Source of the DNA: an uncultured Bacilli bacterium
Lineage (GTDB): Bacteria; Bacillota_I; Bacilli_A; RF39; UBA660
Length of the DNA stretch: 16,613 nucleotides
NCBI GenBank assembly: GCA_947586295.1
Contig: CANPXQ010000008.1
Coordinates: 1-16,613, forward strand
Reading direction: 5' to 3'
Part shown: positions 6,486-13,969 of the stretch, in pieces
Numbering within the stretch: the first letter of the stretch is position 1
Layout: every line of letters begins with the position of its first letter
Notes under the pieces: generated by a model
The model's database searches: none
Told to the model about the DNA's origin: nothing
Seen by the model: the letters and a program-made list of their open reading frames with translations, nothing else
Program-made: the position numbers and the translations under genes

Positions 6486-7353
6486 ATTTTTAACTCTTTT
6501 AACTAAAGAATTAAATTATTCTCCTAAAACTATTAAAAGTTATCAGACGGATTTAATGTCTTTTTTTAATTATGTTAAAAAAAGAAATATCAATTATTTG
6601 CAGATTGATCGTTTTATTGTTCGGGATTATTTAAAATATTTAGATAGCTTAAATTATTTAAATAGTACTATTTCGCGTAAATTAAGTTCTTTAAGAAGTT
6701 TTTATAATTATTTAGTTGATGAAAAACTTGTAACTTATAATTATTTTTCAAATATAAAAAATCCCAAAATAGATAGAAAGCTTCCTAATTATTTAAGTTA
6801 CAATGAATTAAGTGAGTTACTTAATAGTATTAAAATTGATTCTTTTTCTACCTTACGTAATCGGTTAATTATTGAATTATTTTATGCTACGGGTTGTCGG
6901 GTAAGTGAATTAGTTAATATTAAATTAATTGATATAGATATACCTAATAAAAGTATTAAAATCCACGGTAAAGGTAGTAAAGAAAGAATTGTTTATTTTG
7001 GAGAATATGCTTTATTATATTTAAATAAATATTTAGCTTTAAGAAATAAACTAAATATTGATAATTCTTATTTATTTTTAAATGATAAAGGAAAAACTTT
7101 AACTGTTAGTGATGTTGAAGTTATTATGGCTAAATTAATTAAAAATATTTCTTTAAATAAACATATTACGCCCCATACATTAAGACATACTTTCGCGACT
7201 CATTTACTTAATAATGGAGCTGATATTAAAAGTGTTCAAGAATTACTCGGACATTCAAGTTTAAATACTACAGGAATTTATACGCATATAACTAGTGAAC
7301 ATATTAAAGAAGTTTATTTAAAAACTTTTCCTCGGCAAAAAGGAAATAATTAA
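6466..7353 (+). CDS. xerD: XerC/XerD-family tyrosine recombinase
   Basis: A 295-residue site-specific recombinase, full length for the Xer family, which resolves chromosome dimers at dif next to FtsK. The N-terminal SAM-like core-binding domain spans about 1-90 and the catalytic domain 105-290. All catalytic residues are present: R145 (ATGCRVSEL), K172 (GKGSKER), H237 and R240 (PHTLRHTF), H263 (LLGHSSL) and the nucleophile Y272 (GIYTH). The position before IYTH is Gly, where Xer proteins usually have Gln. The sequence alone does not separate XerC from XerD; the xerD symbol is a preference, not a proof. The start ATG at 6466 lies 20 bases inside the previous gene with AGGGA at 6455-6459. A location inside an operon of unknown genes is atypical, so an integrase dedicated to those genes is an alternative, though the close Xer match argues for the housekeeping role. 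Confidence 0.88.
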   Translation: MITEIDKFLTLLTKELNYSPKTIKSYQTDLMSFFNYVKKRNINYLQIDRFIVRDYLKYLDSLNYLNSTISRKLSSLRSFYNYLVDEKLVTYNYFSNIKNPKIDRKLPNYLSYNELSELLNSIKIDSFSTLRNRLIIELFYATGCRVSELVNIKLIDIDIPNKSIKIHGKGSKERIVYFGEYALLYLNKYLALRNKLNIDNSYLFLNDKGKTLTVSDVEVIMAKLIKNISLNKHITPHTLRHTFATHLLNNGADIKSVQELLGHSSLNTTGIYTHITSEHIKEVYLKTFPRQKGNN

Positions 7354-7384
7354 ATTATCCATAATATATATTTTAGGAGGAAAG

Positions 7385-8278
7385 ATGGAAAAAATATTAG
7401 AAGTTACTAATTTAGCAAAGAAATTTGCTTCTAAAGAAGTATTAAAGAATGTTAATATGACAATATATGAAGGTGATATTCTAGCGTTTATTGGTCCTAA
7501 TGGGGCTGGTAAAACAACAACTATTAAATTAATATTAGGTTTACAAAGTATTGATAAAGGAAAAGTGTTAATTAATGGTTATGATATAAATAAGGATTTT
7601 GTTAATGCTTTAAAAAGAGTAGGGTCTATTGTGGAAAATCCTGATTTATATATGTATTTAACAGGTTATGAAAATTTAAAATTACGCGCTAATCTTTATC
7701 CCAATATTAAGGAAGAAAAAATTCAAGAAGTTGTTAAGTTAGTAGGATTAGAATCAAGAATTAATGATAAAGTAAGTAAATATTCTTTAGGGATGCGCCA
7801 ACGCTTAGGAATAGCGCAAAGTTTATTGAATGAACCAAATTTACTTATTTTTGATGAACCAACTAATGGCTTAGATCCAGAAGGAATAAAGGATTTAAGA
7901 ATTCTTTTAAAATCCTTAGCGCAAAAAGGAATGGGTATTTTAATTTCTAGTCATAACTTGGCTCAATTAGAAAGTTTTTGTAATAAAGTATGTATTATAG
8001 ATAAAGGTATATCTATAGATGTTAATAGTGTAGATAAATTAAAACATCAAAATATAAGCTCTTATATTTTTAAAGTTGATAGTACCCAAAATATTAATTT
8101 AAAGAATATGGAAAACGTTAGTAATGATAGTTTTACTTTAAAAATTGCGCAAAGTAAAGTTCCCGGTATAATAAATACTCTCGTAAAACAAAATATAAAA
8201 ATATATGAAGTAAAAGAAGAACAAATATCTTTAGAAGAAGTATTTTTCGAAAAAGCTGGAGGTAAAAAAAATGTTTAA
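7385..8278 (+). CDS. ABC transporter ATP-binding protein (BcrA/CcmA type)
   Basis: A 297-residue ATPase of the ABC-2 exporter class. It has Walker A GPNGAGKTT (37-45), the signature segment YSLGMRQR (133-140) in place of canonical LSGGQ as is normal for BcrA-like ATPases, Walker B LLIFDEP (153-159) with catalytic E158, a D-loop GLDPEG, and the switch H190. The C-terminal 80 residues are the usual variable tail of this class. It has the best ribosome site in the window, AGGAGG (7375-7380), 31 bases after the recombinase stop. It overlaps the permease gene by eight bases. Family members confer resistance to bacitracin or lantibiotics or export lipids and polymers; the substrate cannot be told here. 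The neighbouring deacetylase is compatible with an envelope-defence role. Confidence 0.9.
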   Translation: MEKILEVTNLAKKFASKEVLKNVNMTIYEGDILAFIGPNGAGKTTTIKLILGLQSIDKGKVLINGYDINKDFVNALKRVGSIVENPDLYMYLTGYENLKLRANLYPNIKEEKIQEVVKLVGLESRINDKVSKYSLGMRQRLGIAQSLLNEPNLLIFDEPTNGLDPEGIKDLRILLKSLAQKGMGILISSHNLAQLESFCNKVCIIDKGISIDVNSVDKLKHQNISSYIFKVDSTQNINLKNMENVSNDSFTLKIAQSKVPGIINTLVKQNIKIYEVKEEQISLEEVFFEKAGGKKNV

Positions 8279-9641
8279 ATTAATAAAAGCCGAAATTTAT
8301 AAAATATTTCATAAAAAAAGTACCTACATTACCTTGCTAATCGCTTTTTTATTTTTAATATTAGTAAACTATATATATAAAAATATGACTGTTTTAGATA
8401 CCCAAAGTTATGCTTTATATTTAACCGAACAAAAAGAATTATTAAAAAATACTAATGGCGATAATCCCGATATAATTGATCTAAATACCAATATTACTGT
8501 CTATAGTTATTTACAAAAATATAACTATGCTTGGGAACAACAATTAATATTAGAAGATTATTATAATTTAGTTTATGATTATAATAGAGCGCTTTTTTAT
8601 AAAGAAGATTCTAGTACTTATTTAGAAGCTAAAACATTATTTGAAGAAAAAATGGCCCAAGAAGATTTTCGGTATTTTTATCAAGAAAAACTTAATATAA
8701 GTGAGGAAATATTAAAAGAAAAATCTTTAAGTGATAATGCAGTTGATCTAGAAATTGCTAAAAGAAATGTTTTATTATATGAATATGCTTTTAATCACCC
8801 TAATTTAAAGGATAATGAATATTTATTTACTGCTTTTAATAATTTAGTTATAAATAATAATAGTATTGTAAATTATGAATTACTTAATACGCCAATAGAT
8901 AATGCTATCTTGAAAGAATATAATGAAAATATTTATATATTAGAACATTTTTCTAATGTTAAAAATGATAATCCCCTTAGAGATGTTTTTATTAATTTAT
9001 ATAGTGAATGTGAAATAATAATTTTTGTCTTTATTATTATGATATCTGGTAGTATCGTTAGTGAAGAATTTAATAAGGGAACAATTAAAGGTTTATTAAC
9101 TTTACCTTATAAACGTCGAAGTATTCTTCTGGCAAAATTCATAAGTTGTCTGTTAATGATTCCTTTTATTGGTTTATTTTTATGGGTAGCAGAATTTATA
9201 ATAGGGGGCTTATTTTACGGATTTAGTGCTTTAAATATTCCTTTTATTAGTTATTCTGTTAGTCTAAATAAAATGTTTACGGTTAATGTTATTGTTTATT
9301 ATTTATTAACTTTAATTTGTAAAATGCCAATGTTAATTATTCTTGCTACTTTTAGTTTTATGATTTCTACTGTTATTTTAAATACGGCTTTTAGCATTAC
9401 GATTACCTTTTTATTTTATATTGGTAGTGGCATTATTAATAGTTTAGTTGCTTCCCTTAAATTTAACTTTTTAAAATATTTTGTTACTCCTAATTGGGAT
9501 TTATCTTATTATTTATTTAATGGTTCATCCCCTTATAATAATAGTTTATTAGTTGCTATAATTATTAGTGGAATATATTTTATTATATTTTTAAGCATAA
9601 GTTTATGGGTATTTAAGAAAAGAAATGTTAAAAATATATAA
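8271..9641 (+). CDS. ABC-2 type transporter permease
   Basis: A 456-residue membrane partner of the preceding ATPase. The first membrane helix is near 19-37, a large hydrophilic extracytoplasmic domain spans about 38-240, and five more hydrophobic segments follow (near 243-264, 288-314, 340-362, 366-395 and 430-450). The segment SEEFNKGTIKGLLTLPYKR (264-282) is the conserved ABC-2 coupling region. The extracellular domain of about 200 residues is charged and predicted helical, typical of permeases that handle peptides or lipids. The ATG overlaps the ATPase stop by eight bases, with GGAGG at 8258-8262. The deacetylase begins 13 bases downstream, so the three form one unit. Substrate unknown. 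Confidence 0.88.
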   Translation: MFKLIKAEIYKIFHKKSTYITLLIAFLFLILVNYIYKNMTVLDTQSYALYLTEQKELLKNTNGDNPDIIDLNTNITVYSYLQKYNYAWEQQLILEDYYNLVYDYNRALFYKEDSSTYLEAKTLFEEKMAQEDFRYFYQEKLNISEEILKEKSLSDNAVDLEIAKRNVLLYEYAFNHPNLKDNEYLFTAFNNLVINNNSIVNYELLNTPIDNAILKEYNENIYILEHFSNVKNDNPLRDVFINLYSECEIIIFVFIIMISGSIVSEEFNKGTIKGLLTLPYKRRSILLAKFISCLLMIPFIGLFLWVAEFIIGGLFYGFSALNIPFISYSVSLNKMFTVNVIVYYLLTLICKMPMLIILATFSFMISTVILNTAFSITITFLFYIGSGIINSLVASLKFNFLKYFVTPNWDLSYYLFNGSSPYNNSLLVAIIISGIYFIIFLSISLWVFKKRNVKNI

Positions 9642-9654
9642 GGGTGGATAAAAT

Positions 9655-10797
9655 ATGAAATTAAATAAAAAGGGGAAAAGATTACTAATAGGGGGCTTTA
9701 TAATTTTCTTTTTGCTATTATTAATTTTTCTTTTAAATATTAATAAAGATAAGGGATCTATTATATATGCCGAATATGTAGCGGGGATAAATGCAGAAAA
9801 TATTGTTTCTAATCATATTTTTAGAGGCGATATCGCCAGTATCATTACTAATGAAGCTGGCATTTATAATTGTCTTTTATTTAATTATAAAACTGGAGAA
9901 AAAATAACTTGGGAAAAAGTAATTAAAGAAAATAAAAAGGTTGACTTTTTAAATAAAATAAAAGAATTATTATATTTAAAATATCCAACTTTTATTGCTG
10001 ATGCTTTAATGGAGTCTACCAAGTGCTATGCCTTTTATAGTGATAAGTTAGTAATTTATTATTATAATGTTTCTTTAGAATATGAAATAGAAGAAGATTT
10101 TCTTTTAACCGTTAGTTATGCCGATATAAAGGAGTTTTTAACTTTTATTGGAGATGAGATAAAAATAGAGTATATAACAGGATTTGATATCGATCCAAAT
10201 AAAAAACATATTGCGTTAACTTTTGATGATGGACCAAGTAAGTACACAGAAGAGTTAAGTAATATATTATTAGAAAATAAAGCCCACGCCACCTTTTTTT
10301 TCGTAACGAAAAACATATTAAATAATCCTAACCCCGTTATTGCCGTAGATAAAGTCGGTCATGAAATAGGATATCATTCTTATAATCATACGAGTTTTCT
10401 AAGACAAAATATAGATACTCTAAAAGAAGAATTTACAAATAGTAATGCTATTATAGAAAAATTAATTGGTAAAAAATATAGTTTAACACGACCACCATAT
10501 GGTTCCATAAATAATAACGTTAAACAAGCTATCGATACACCATTTATTCTTTGGAATATTGATACTTGTGATTGGCGATATAAAGATGCTGATTATCTAT
10601 ATGAGTACGTTTTAGATAATGTAAAAGATGGCGATATAATTTTATTTCACGATTCTTATAGTACTAGTATCGAGGCCATAAAAAAACTTTTACCGAAACT
10701 TTATACTTTAAATTATCAAGTAGTATCGGTTTCTACTTTAGCCGAAATAAAAAATGAAGAGTTAATTGTTCACGGTGTATATCGGTATTTTAAATAA
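9655..10797 (+). CDS. PdaC-like polysaccharide deacetylase
   Basis: A 380-residue protein with an N-terminal membrane anchor (10-28), an extracytoplasmic region resembling DUF3298 (about 105-165, CYAFYSDKLVIYYYNV and VSYADIKEFL) and a C-terminal NodB homology domain (about 183-370). All five NodB motifs are present: TFDDGP (189-194, D191 and D192), HSYNH (241-245, metal ligands), RPPYGS (279-284), DTCDW (303-307) and LFHD (330-333, H332). It should remove acetyl groups from cell-wall sugars outside the membrane. The anchor-DUF3298-NodB order is that of Bacillus PdaC, a peptidoglycan deacetylase; that substrate is inference. Such enzymes commonly give lysozyme resistance. The ribosome site is GGGTGG, 13 bases after the permease stop. 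Its last eight bases overlap the convergent gene on the other strand. Confidence 0.9.
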   Translation: MKLNKKGKRLLIGGFIIFFLLLLIFLLNINKDKGSIIYAEYVAGINAENIVSNHIFRGDIASIITNEAGIYNCLLFNYKTGEKITWEKVIKENKKVDFLNKIKELLYLKYPTFIADALMESTKCYAFYSDKLVIYYYNVSLEYEIEEDFLLTVSYADIKEFLTFIGDEIKIEYITGFDIDPNKKHIALTFDDGPSKYTEELSNILLENKAHATFFFVTKNILNNPNPVIAVDKVGHEIGYHSYNHTSFLRQNIDTLKEEFTNSNAIIEKLIGKKYSLTRPPYGSINNNVKQAIDTPFILWNIDTCDWRYKDADYLYEYVLDNVKDGDIILFHDSYSTSIEAIKKLLPKLYTLNYQVVSVSTLAEIKNEELIVHGVYRYFK

Positions 10798-11155
10798 GAG
10801 CAACTTCATCTGGTAATACCTCTTTTACTTCGGCAACTAAATAGATAATTCCTCCAATTAAAAATAAAAGGGCAGCTACTAATTGGGCTTCTTTTAAAGG
10901 ATAATTAGGATTATAATAATTAGTTTTTTTAACTTCTTCAATATTTAAATAAACAAAGTAAATATAAATAAGTAAAGCAATTACAAAGATAGTAGTGTTA
11001 ATTATTTTTTTAGCTTCATAAGCTTTTTTATTATGCGTATATAAATAGATTCTTTCATCATAATTAGAATATAAAGCCCCAGCGGCAATAAAAAAATAAA
11101 TTATCCATATAAAATCTTCAATTTTTAATTTTTTTAATTTTTCGTTTATATCCAT
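10790..11155 (-). CDS. Small membrane protein of unknown function
   Basis: A 121-residue protein with a hydrophilic N-terminus (KLKKLKIED) and three hydrophobic segments (about 14-30, 51-70 and 89-108), ending in an acidic tail. No family is recognised. It converges on the deacetylase gene with an eight-base overlap of the two 3' ends. The Shine-Dalgarno region is poor (only ATGATTTAAT upstream of the ATG), so the start is less certain than for its neighbours. A low-GC hairpin with a nine-T run separates it from the small gene upstream, so it may be expressed only by read-through or from a promoter I cannot identify. TATGAT at 11161-11166 on this strand lacks a matching -35. Confidence 0.6.
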   Translation of the reverse strand: MDINEKLKKLKIEDFIWIIYFFIAAGALYSNYDERIYLYTHNKKAYEAKKIINTTIFVIALLIYIYFVYLNIEEVKKTNYYNPNYPLKEAQLVAALLFLIGGIIYLVAEVKEVLPDEVALI

Positions 11156-11167
11156 ATTAAATCATAT

Positions 11168-11195
11168 AAAAAAAAAGAATTACTTATTCTTTTTT
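11168..11195 (-). terminator. AT-only hairpin with T-run, minus strand
   Basis: AAAAAAGAAT (11171-11180) and ATTCTTTTTT (11186-11195) form a perfect 10-pair stem around a five-base loop. Read on the minus strand, nine T end at 11168. It overlaps the stop codon of the 98-residue gene. The stem has a single G-C pair, so its efficiency is doubtful. Confidence 0.5.
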
Positions 11196-11476
11196 AAAAA
11201 ACTATTTATATTTCGAATTAAAACTTTTTCTCGGCCAATTAAAAATATAAGTGCAAAAATAAACATAAAAGAAGCAAATATATAATTAATTACTCCGGCT
11301 TTATTAATAATAGCATCAAGCACTAATACTAAAGCATATATTAAGCATAATAGACCATATATTAATAAACGATTAAATCTTTTTTTATTTATTTTTCCGG
11401 ATTCCGTTAAATAATATTTTTCTTTAATATTTTTCTTCTCTATATTAGATAAGTCCCTATAATTTCTTTTTTTCAT
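11180..11476 (-). CDS. Small two-helix membrane protein of unknown function
   Basis: A 98-residue protein. Residues 1-35 are very basic (MKKRNYRDLS and KKNIKEKYY), followed by two hydrophobic segments (about 36-55 and 63-82) and a basic C-terminus (RNINSFLKKNK). The charge pattern places both ends in the cytoplasm. No family is recognised. The start is well supported by GTGAGG at 11482-11487, five bases before the ATG. It is transcribed divergently from the large GT-C-like gene across a 108-base region that holds a promoter for each direction, and it precedes another small membrane protein on the same strand. Confidence 0.65.
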   Translation of the reverse strand: MKKRNYRDLSNIEKKNIKEKYYLTESGKINKKRFNRLLIYGLLCLIYALVLVLDAIINKAGVINYIFASFMFIFALIFLIGREKVLIRNINSFLKKNK

Positions 11477-11491
11477 AATAACCTCACTATA

Positions 11492-11520
11492 ATATTAACA
11501 TATATTTTTAATTTTGACTA
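11492..11520 (-). promoter_or_regulatory. Possible promoter of the 98-residue gene
   Basis: Read on the minus strand, TAGTCA (11515-11520) and TAATAT (11492-11497) are 17 bases apart with TG one base upstream of the -10. The predicted start near 11485 falls inside the ribosome site, so either the leader is under 10 bases or the true promoter lies slightly further upstream. Confidence 0.35.
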
Positions 11521-11538
11521 ATTTTATTCAATATAAAA

Positions 11539-11567
11539 TTGAAAATAGGTTAAAATAATTATATAAT
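11539..11567 (+). promoter_or_regulatory. Promoter of the GT-C-like gene
   Basis: TTGAAA (11539-11544) and a perfect TATAAT (11562-11567) are separated by 17 bases. The predicted start near 11574 coincides with the ribosome site GTGAGG (11574-11579), leaving a leader of only about 11 bases before the ATG at 11585. Confidence 0.75.
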
Positions 11568-11584
11568 TAACAAGTGAGGTAGTA

Positions 11585-13624
11585 ATGGTAGTTGCAATTG
11601 TTATATTATTAATTATATTATTAAATTTATTTTTAAAATTTAACCATTTTAAAAATAATTATAGTTATGTTTTTTTAAAATATTTAAATTATGCTGTTAT
11701 TATAGCTTTATTATTAGAATGTTTTCTTTTTAATTTTCGTTTTTGGCAAAGTGTTTTTTATCAAAAAGATATTTTAAATAATTATACTATTACTTTTAAT
11801 GAAGAAAATAATTATATTGAAATATTAGATATTAATAAAAAAGTTAATAATATTTATTTAGATATAACTAGTGATAAAGAACTTATACTAAATTATAATT
11901 TATTTTATACAGATGAAGCTAATGAACTTTATTTTGATGCGGGAAAAAGAGATTATATAATGAATGTGAATAAAAGTCATTATCTTAAAGTTAATCCTTC
12001 GGGGAATATAAAAAATATAAAAATAGAAATAAATAATTATAATCATAACTATAAGATAAATGAAATTGCTATTAATAGTCGTCTTCCTTTTTATTTTAAT
12101 CTTTTAAGATATGTTACGGTAGCTTTATTTATATTATCTATTTTCGTAATTAATCCGCAAAATAAATTAGGACAAATTAAATATGATTTTAAATATCATA
12201 AAATAATTAATGCTATTTTTATTATTTTATTAACTTTTATATTTAGTATTGGGACATTATTTAATGTTAAATCTTATACTGTTAAAAAAACTAGTCAATA
12301 TTCGCAATATAAAAATTTAGCACGAGCTATAGCATCTAAAGATTTAGCGTTAGATTTGGAAGTTGATGAAAGATTAAATGAATTGCCTAATCCATATGAT
12401 ACAACTTATCGGGATAGTATTTTGAATCGTTACAATGATTATTATTGGGATTATGCTTTTTATAATGGTAAATATTATTCTTATTTTGGTATTGTTCCTT
12501 GTTTATTAACTTATCTACCATTTTACTTAATTATGCATCAAGATTTGCCTAATAATATTGCTATATCGATAGGTATATTTATGTATATAATAAGTATATT
12601 TAGTTTATTATATACACTTATAAAAAGGTATTATCCGAAAACTAGTTATTTAAATTATCTATTATTATGTGTATTTATGGCTTTTGCTGGTGGACTAGCT
12701 AATTTTTCCGGAGAACCAACTTTTTATAATTTACCAATTATAATGGGAGTAAGTTTTGCTCTTTTAGGTCTAAATTTTTATTTACTAGCAACTAGTGGTC
12801 CTAAGTTAAAGGGAAAGTATTTATTTTTAGGTAGTTTGTGCTTTGCTTTAATTGCCGGATGTCGTCCCCAATTACTTTTATCTTTTATTTTAGGTATTGT
12901 TATTCTTTTCCCATATTTAAAAAAGAAGGAATTGTTTTCCCAAAAAAGTCTTAAAAATACTTTATTATTAGTTATGCCTTTTATAGTTATTGCAATAGCT
13001 CTTATGAGTTATAATTATTTAAGATTTGGTAGTGTTTTTGATTTTGGAGCTAACTATAATTTAACAACTAATGATATGACGAAAAGAGGTTTTAAAATTG
13101 ATCGTATACCTTTAGGTTTATATCATTTCCTTTTTGCCCCAACTAAGATTAGTTTAATTTTTCCTTTTATTAATAGCTATGCAATTAATACTTCTTATTT
13201 AGGAAAAACAATATATGAAAAAATGTATGGTGGTTTCTTCTTTATGAATATTATTTGTTTATTAAGTTTATTTGCTCCTAAATTTAAAAAACTAATTAAA
13301 GAAAAAAATCTTTCTTTAATTAGCATATTATCAGTTATAGTAGCAATATTAATTATCATATTTGATACGGAAGCGGCTGGTATATTACCTCGTTATATTG
13401 CTGATTTTGGTTTTTTAATTGCTTTAAGTACCATAATTATTCTTTTAGCGTTATTAAATAGTAACATTAATAAAGATATTAAAAAGGTATTAATTGGTTT
13501 AATAATGGCAAGTATTATCTATAATTTATTAACATTTTTCTTAGCCCGCAATATATTTGCCAATGAAGATATTTTAAGATTAATTTATTATAAATTTTAT
13601 TATACTTTTATGTTTTGGCTATAA
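11585..13624 (+). CDS. Multi-pass GT-C-like membrane glycosyltransferase (putative)
   Basis: A 679-residue protein with roughly a dozen or more membrane helices. Two N-terminal helices (about 2-18 and 33-52) are followed by a beta-rich extracytoplasmic domain (60-168), then the main helical bundle (from about 170). A conserved-looking loop at 286-305, YYWDYAFYNGKYYSYFGIVP, and GCRPQ near 424-428 occur in membrane proteins of Bacillota that resemble polyprenyl-phosphate-sugar transferases; I recognise the pattern but cannot assign a characterised enzyme. If correct, it would transfer a sugar from a lipid carrier to a glycan or protein on the outer face. The inserted beta domain may bind carbohydrate (inference). 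It is a monocistronic unit with its own promoter, followed by two hairpin terminators. Confidence 0.7.
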   Translation: MVVAIVILLIILLNLFLKFNHFKNNYSYVFLKYLNYAVIIALLLECFLFNFRFWQSVFYQKDILNNYTITFNEENNYIEILDINKKVNNIYLDITSDKELILNYNLFYTDEANELYFDAGKRDYIMNVNKSHYLKVNPSGNIKNIKIEINNYNHNYKINEIAINSRLPFYFNLLRYVTVALFILSIFVINPQNKLGQIKYDFKYHKIINAIFIILLTFIFSIGTLFNVKSYTVKKTSQYSQYKNLARAIASKDLALDLEVDERLNELPNPYDTTYRDSILNRYNDYYWDYAFYNGKYYSYFGIVPCLLTYLPFYLIMHQDLPNNIAISIGIFMYIISIFSLLYTLIKRYYPKTSYLNYLLLCVFMAFAGGLANFSGEPTFYNLPIIMGVSFALLGLNFYLLATSGPKLKGKYLFLGSLCFALIAGCRPQLLLSFILGIVILFPYLKKKELFSQKSLKNTLLLVMPFIVIAIALMSYNYLRFGSVFDFGANYNLTTNDMTKRGFKIDRIPLGLYHFLFAPTKISLIFPFINSYAINTSYLGKTIYEKMYGGFFFMNIICLLSLFAPKFKKLIKEKNLSLISILSVIVAILIIIFDTEAAGILPRYIADFGFLIALSTIIILLALLNSNINKDIKKVLIGLIMASIIYNLLTFFLARNIFANEDILRLIYYKFYYTFMFWL

Positions 13625-13668
13625 AGAGTATCTTTCCTCAAGTTATCCATTTATTTCTTCTTATTATA

Positions 13669-13694
13669 AAAACGACCTTTTTACAAGTCGTTTT
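13669..13694. terminator. Bidirectional hairpin terminator
   Basis: AAAACGAC (13669-13676) pairs with GTCGTTTT (13687-13694) around a 10-base loop. On the minus strand the stem ends in five T (GTCGTTTTTATAAT), so it mainly serves the tRNA-Lys transcript. On the plus strand the tail is GTTTTCC, weaker. It lies 45 bases after the GT-C-like stop and 39 bases beyond the tRNA 3' end. Confidence 0.7.
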
Positions 13695-13703
13695 CCTATT
13701 TCT

Positions 13704-13730
13704 AATCGAAAAGTTCGATTTTTCTATCTT
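13704..13730 (+). terminator. Terminator of the GT-C-like gene
   Basis: AATCGAA (13704-13710) and TTCGATT (13714-13720) form a seven-pair stem around AAG, followed by TTTCTATCTTTTT. The T-tail is on the plus-strand side, so this hairpin probably stops plus-strand transcripts before they run antisense through tRNA-Lys. Confidence 0.6.
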
Positions 13731-13732
13731 TT

Positions 13733-13808
13733 TGGTGGGCTGTTAGGGATTCGAACCCTAGACCCACTGATTAAGAGTCAGTTGCTCTACCAACTGAGCT
13801 AACAGCCC
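13733..13808 (-). tRNA. tRNA-Lys (anticodon CTT)
   Basis: On the minus strand the acceptor stem is GGGCTGT (5', ending at 13808) with ACAGCCC, then discriminator A and an encoded CCA (13733-13735). The D-arm is GCTC-AGTTGGTA-GAGC. The anticodon arm is ACTGA-CTCTTAA-TCAGT, giving CTT, which reads AAG. The T-arm is TAGGG-TTCGAAT-CCCTA. The overall sequence matches the bacterial tRNA-Lys pattern. In so AT-rich a genome AAG is the minority Lys codon, so a second tRNA-Lys with TTT is expected elsewhere. Confidence 0.94.
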
Positions 13809-13825
13809 AAAAGATTTACTTGATA

Positions 13826-13834
13826 AGTATAACA
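13826..13834 (-). promoter_or_regulatory. Extended -10 promoter of tRNA-Lys
   Basis: On the minus strand TGTTATACT reads as TG, one base, then -10 TATACT (plus-strand 13826-13831, TG at 13833-13834). The predicted start near 13819 is about 11 bases before the tRNA. The -35 region at 17-base spacing (13849-13854, TTTATT) is poor. Confidence 0.6.
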
Positions 13835-13912
13835 TAAAAAAATTAAAAAATAAATAGTTTTTAATGAAAATAAAAATATCGTTAAACCCTTAATTATTAT
13901 TGGAAAATAATA

Positions 13913-13941
13913 TTTACTTTAAAGGAAAATTTTAGTATACT
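13913..13941 (+). promoter_or_regulatory. Promoter of cdsA-rseP
   Basis: TTTACT (13913-13918) and TATACT (13936-13941) are separated by 17 bases. The predicted start is near 13948, giving a leader of about 22 bases that includes the ribosome site GAGGAT (13955-13960). Confidence 0.65.
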
Positions 13942-13969
13942 TATTAATAGAAAAGAGGATCGATTTTTA

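Noticed and set aside
10116..10316. Minus-strand reading frame of 66 codons
   Set aside because: It is antisense to the first NodB motif region of the deacetylase and has no support of its own.
11514..11519. TTGACT as -35 box for the GT-C-like gene
   Set aside because: No -10 box is found at suitable spacing; TTGAAA with TATAAT at 17 bases further downstream is clearly better.
13641..13650. TTATCCA motifs as possible DnaA boxes
   Set aside because: None completes TTATNCACA, they are scattered singly, and no dnaA or dnaN gene is present.
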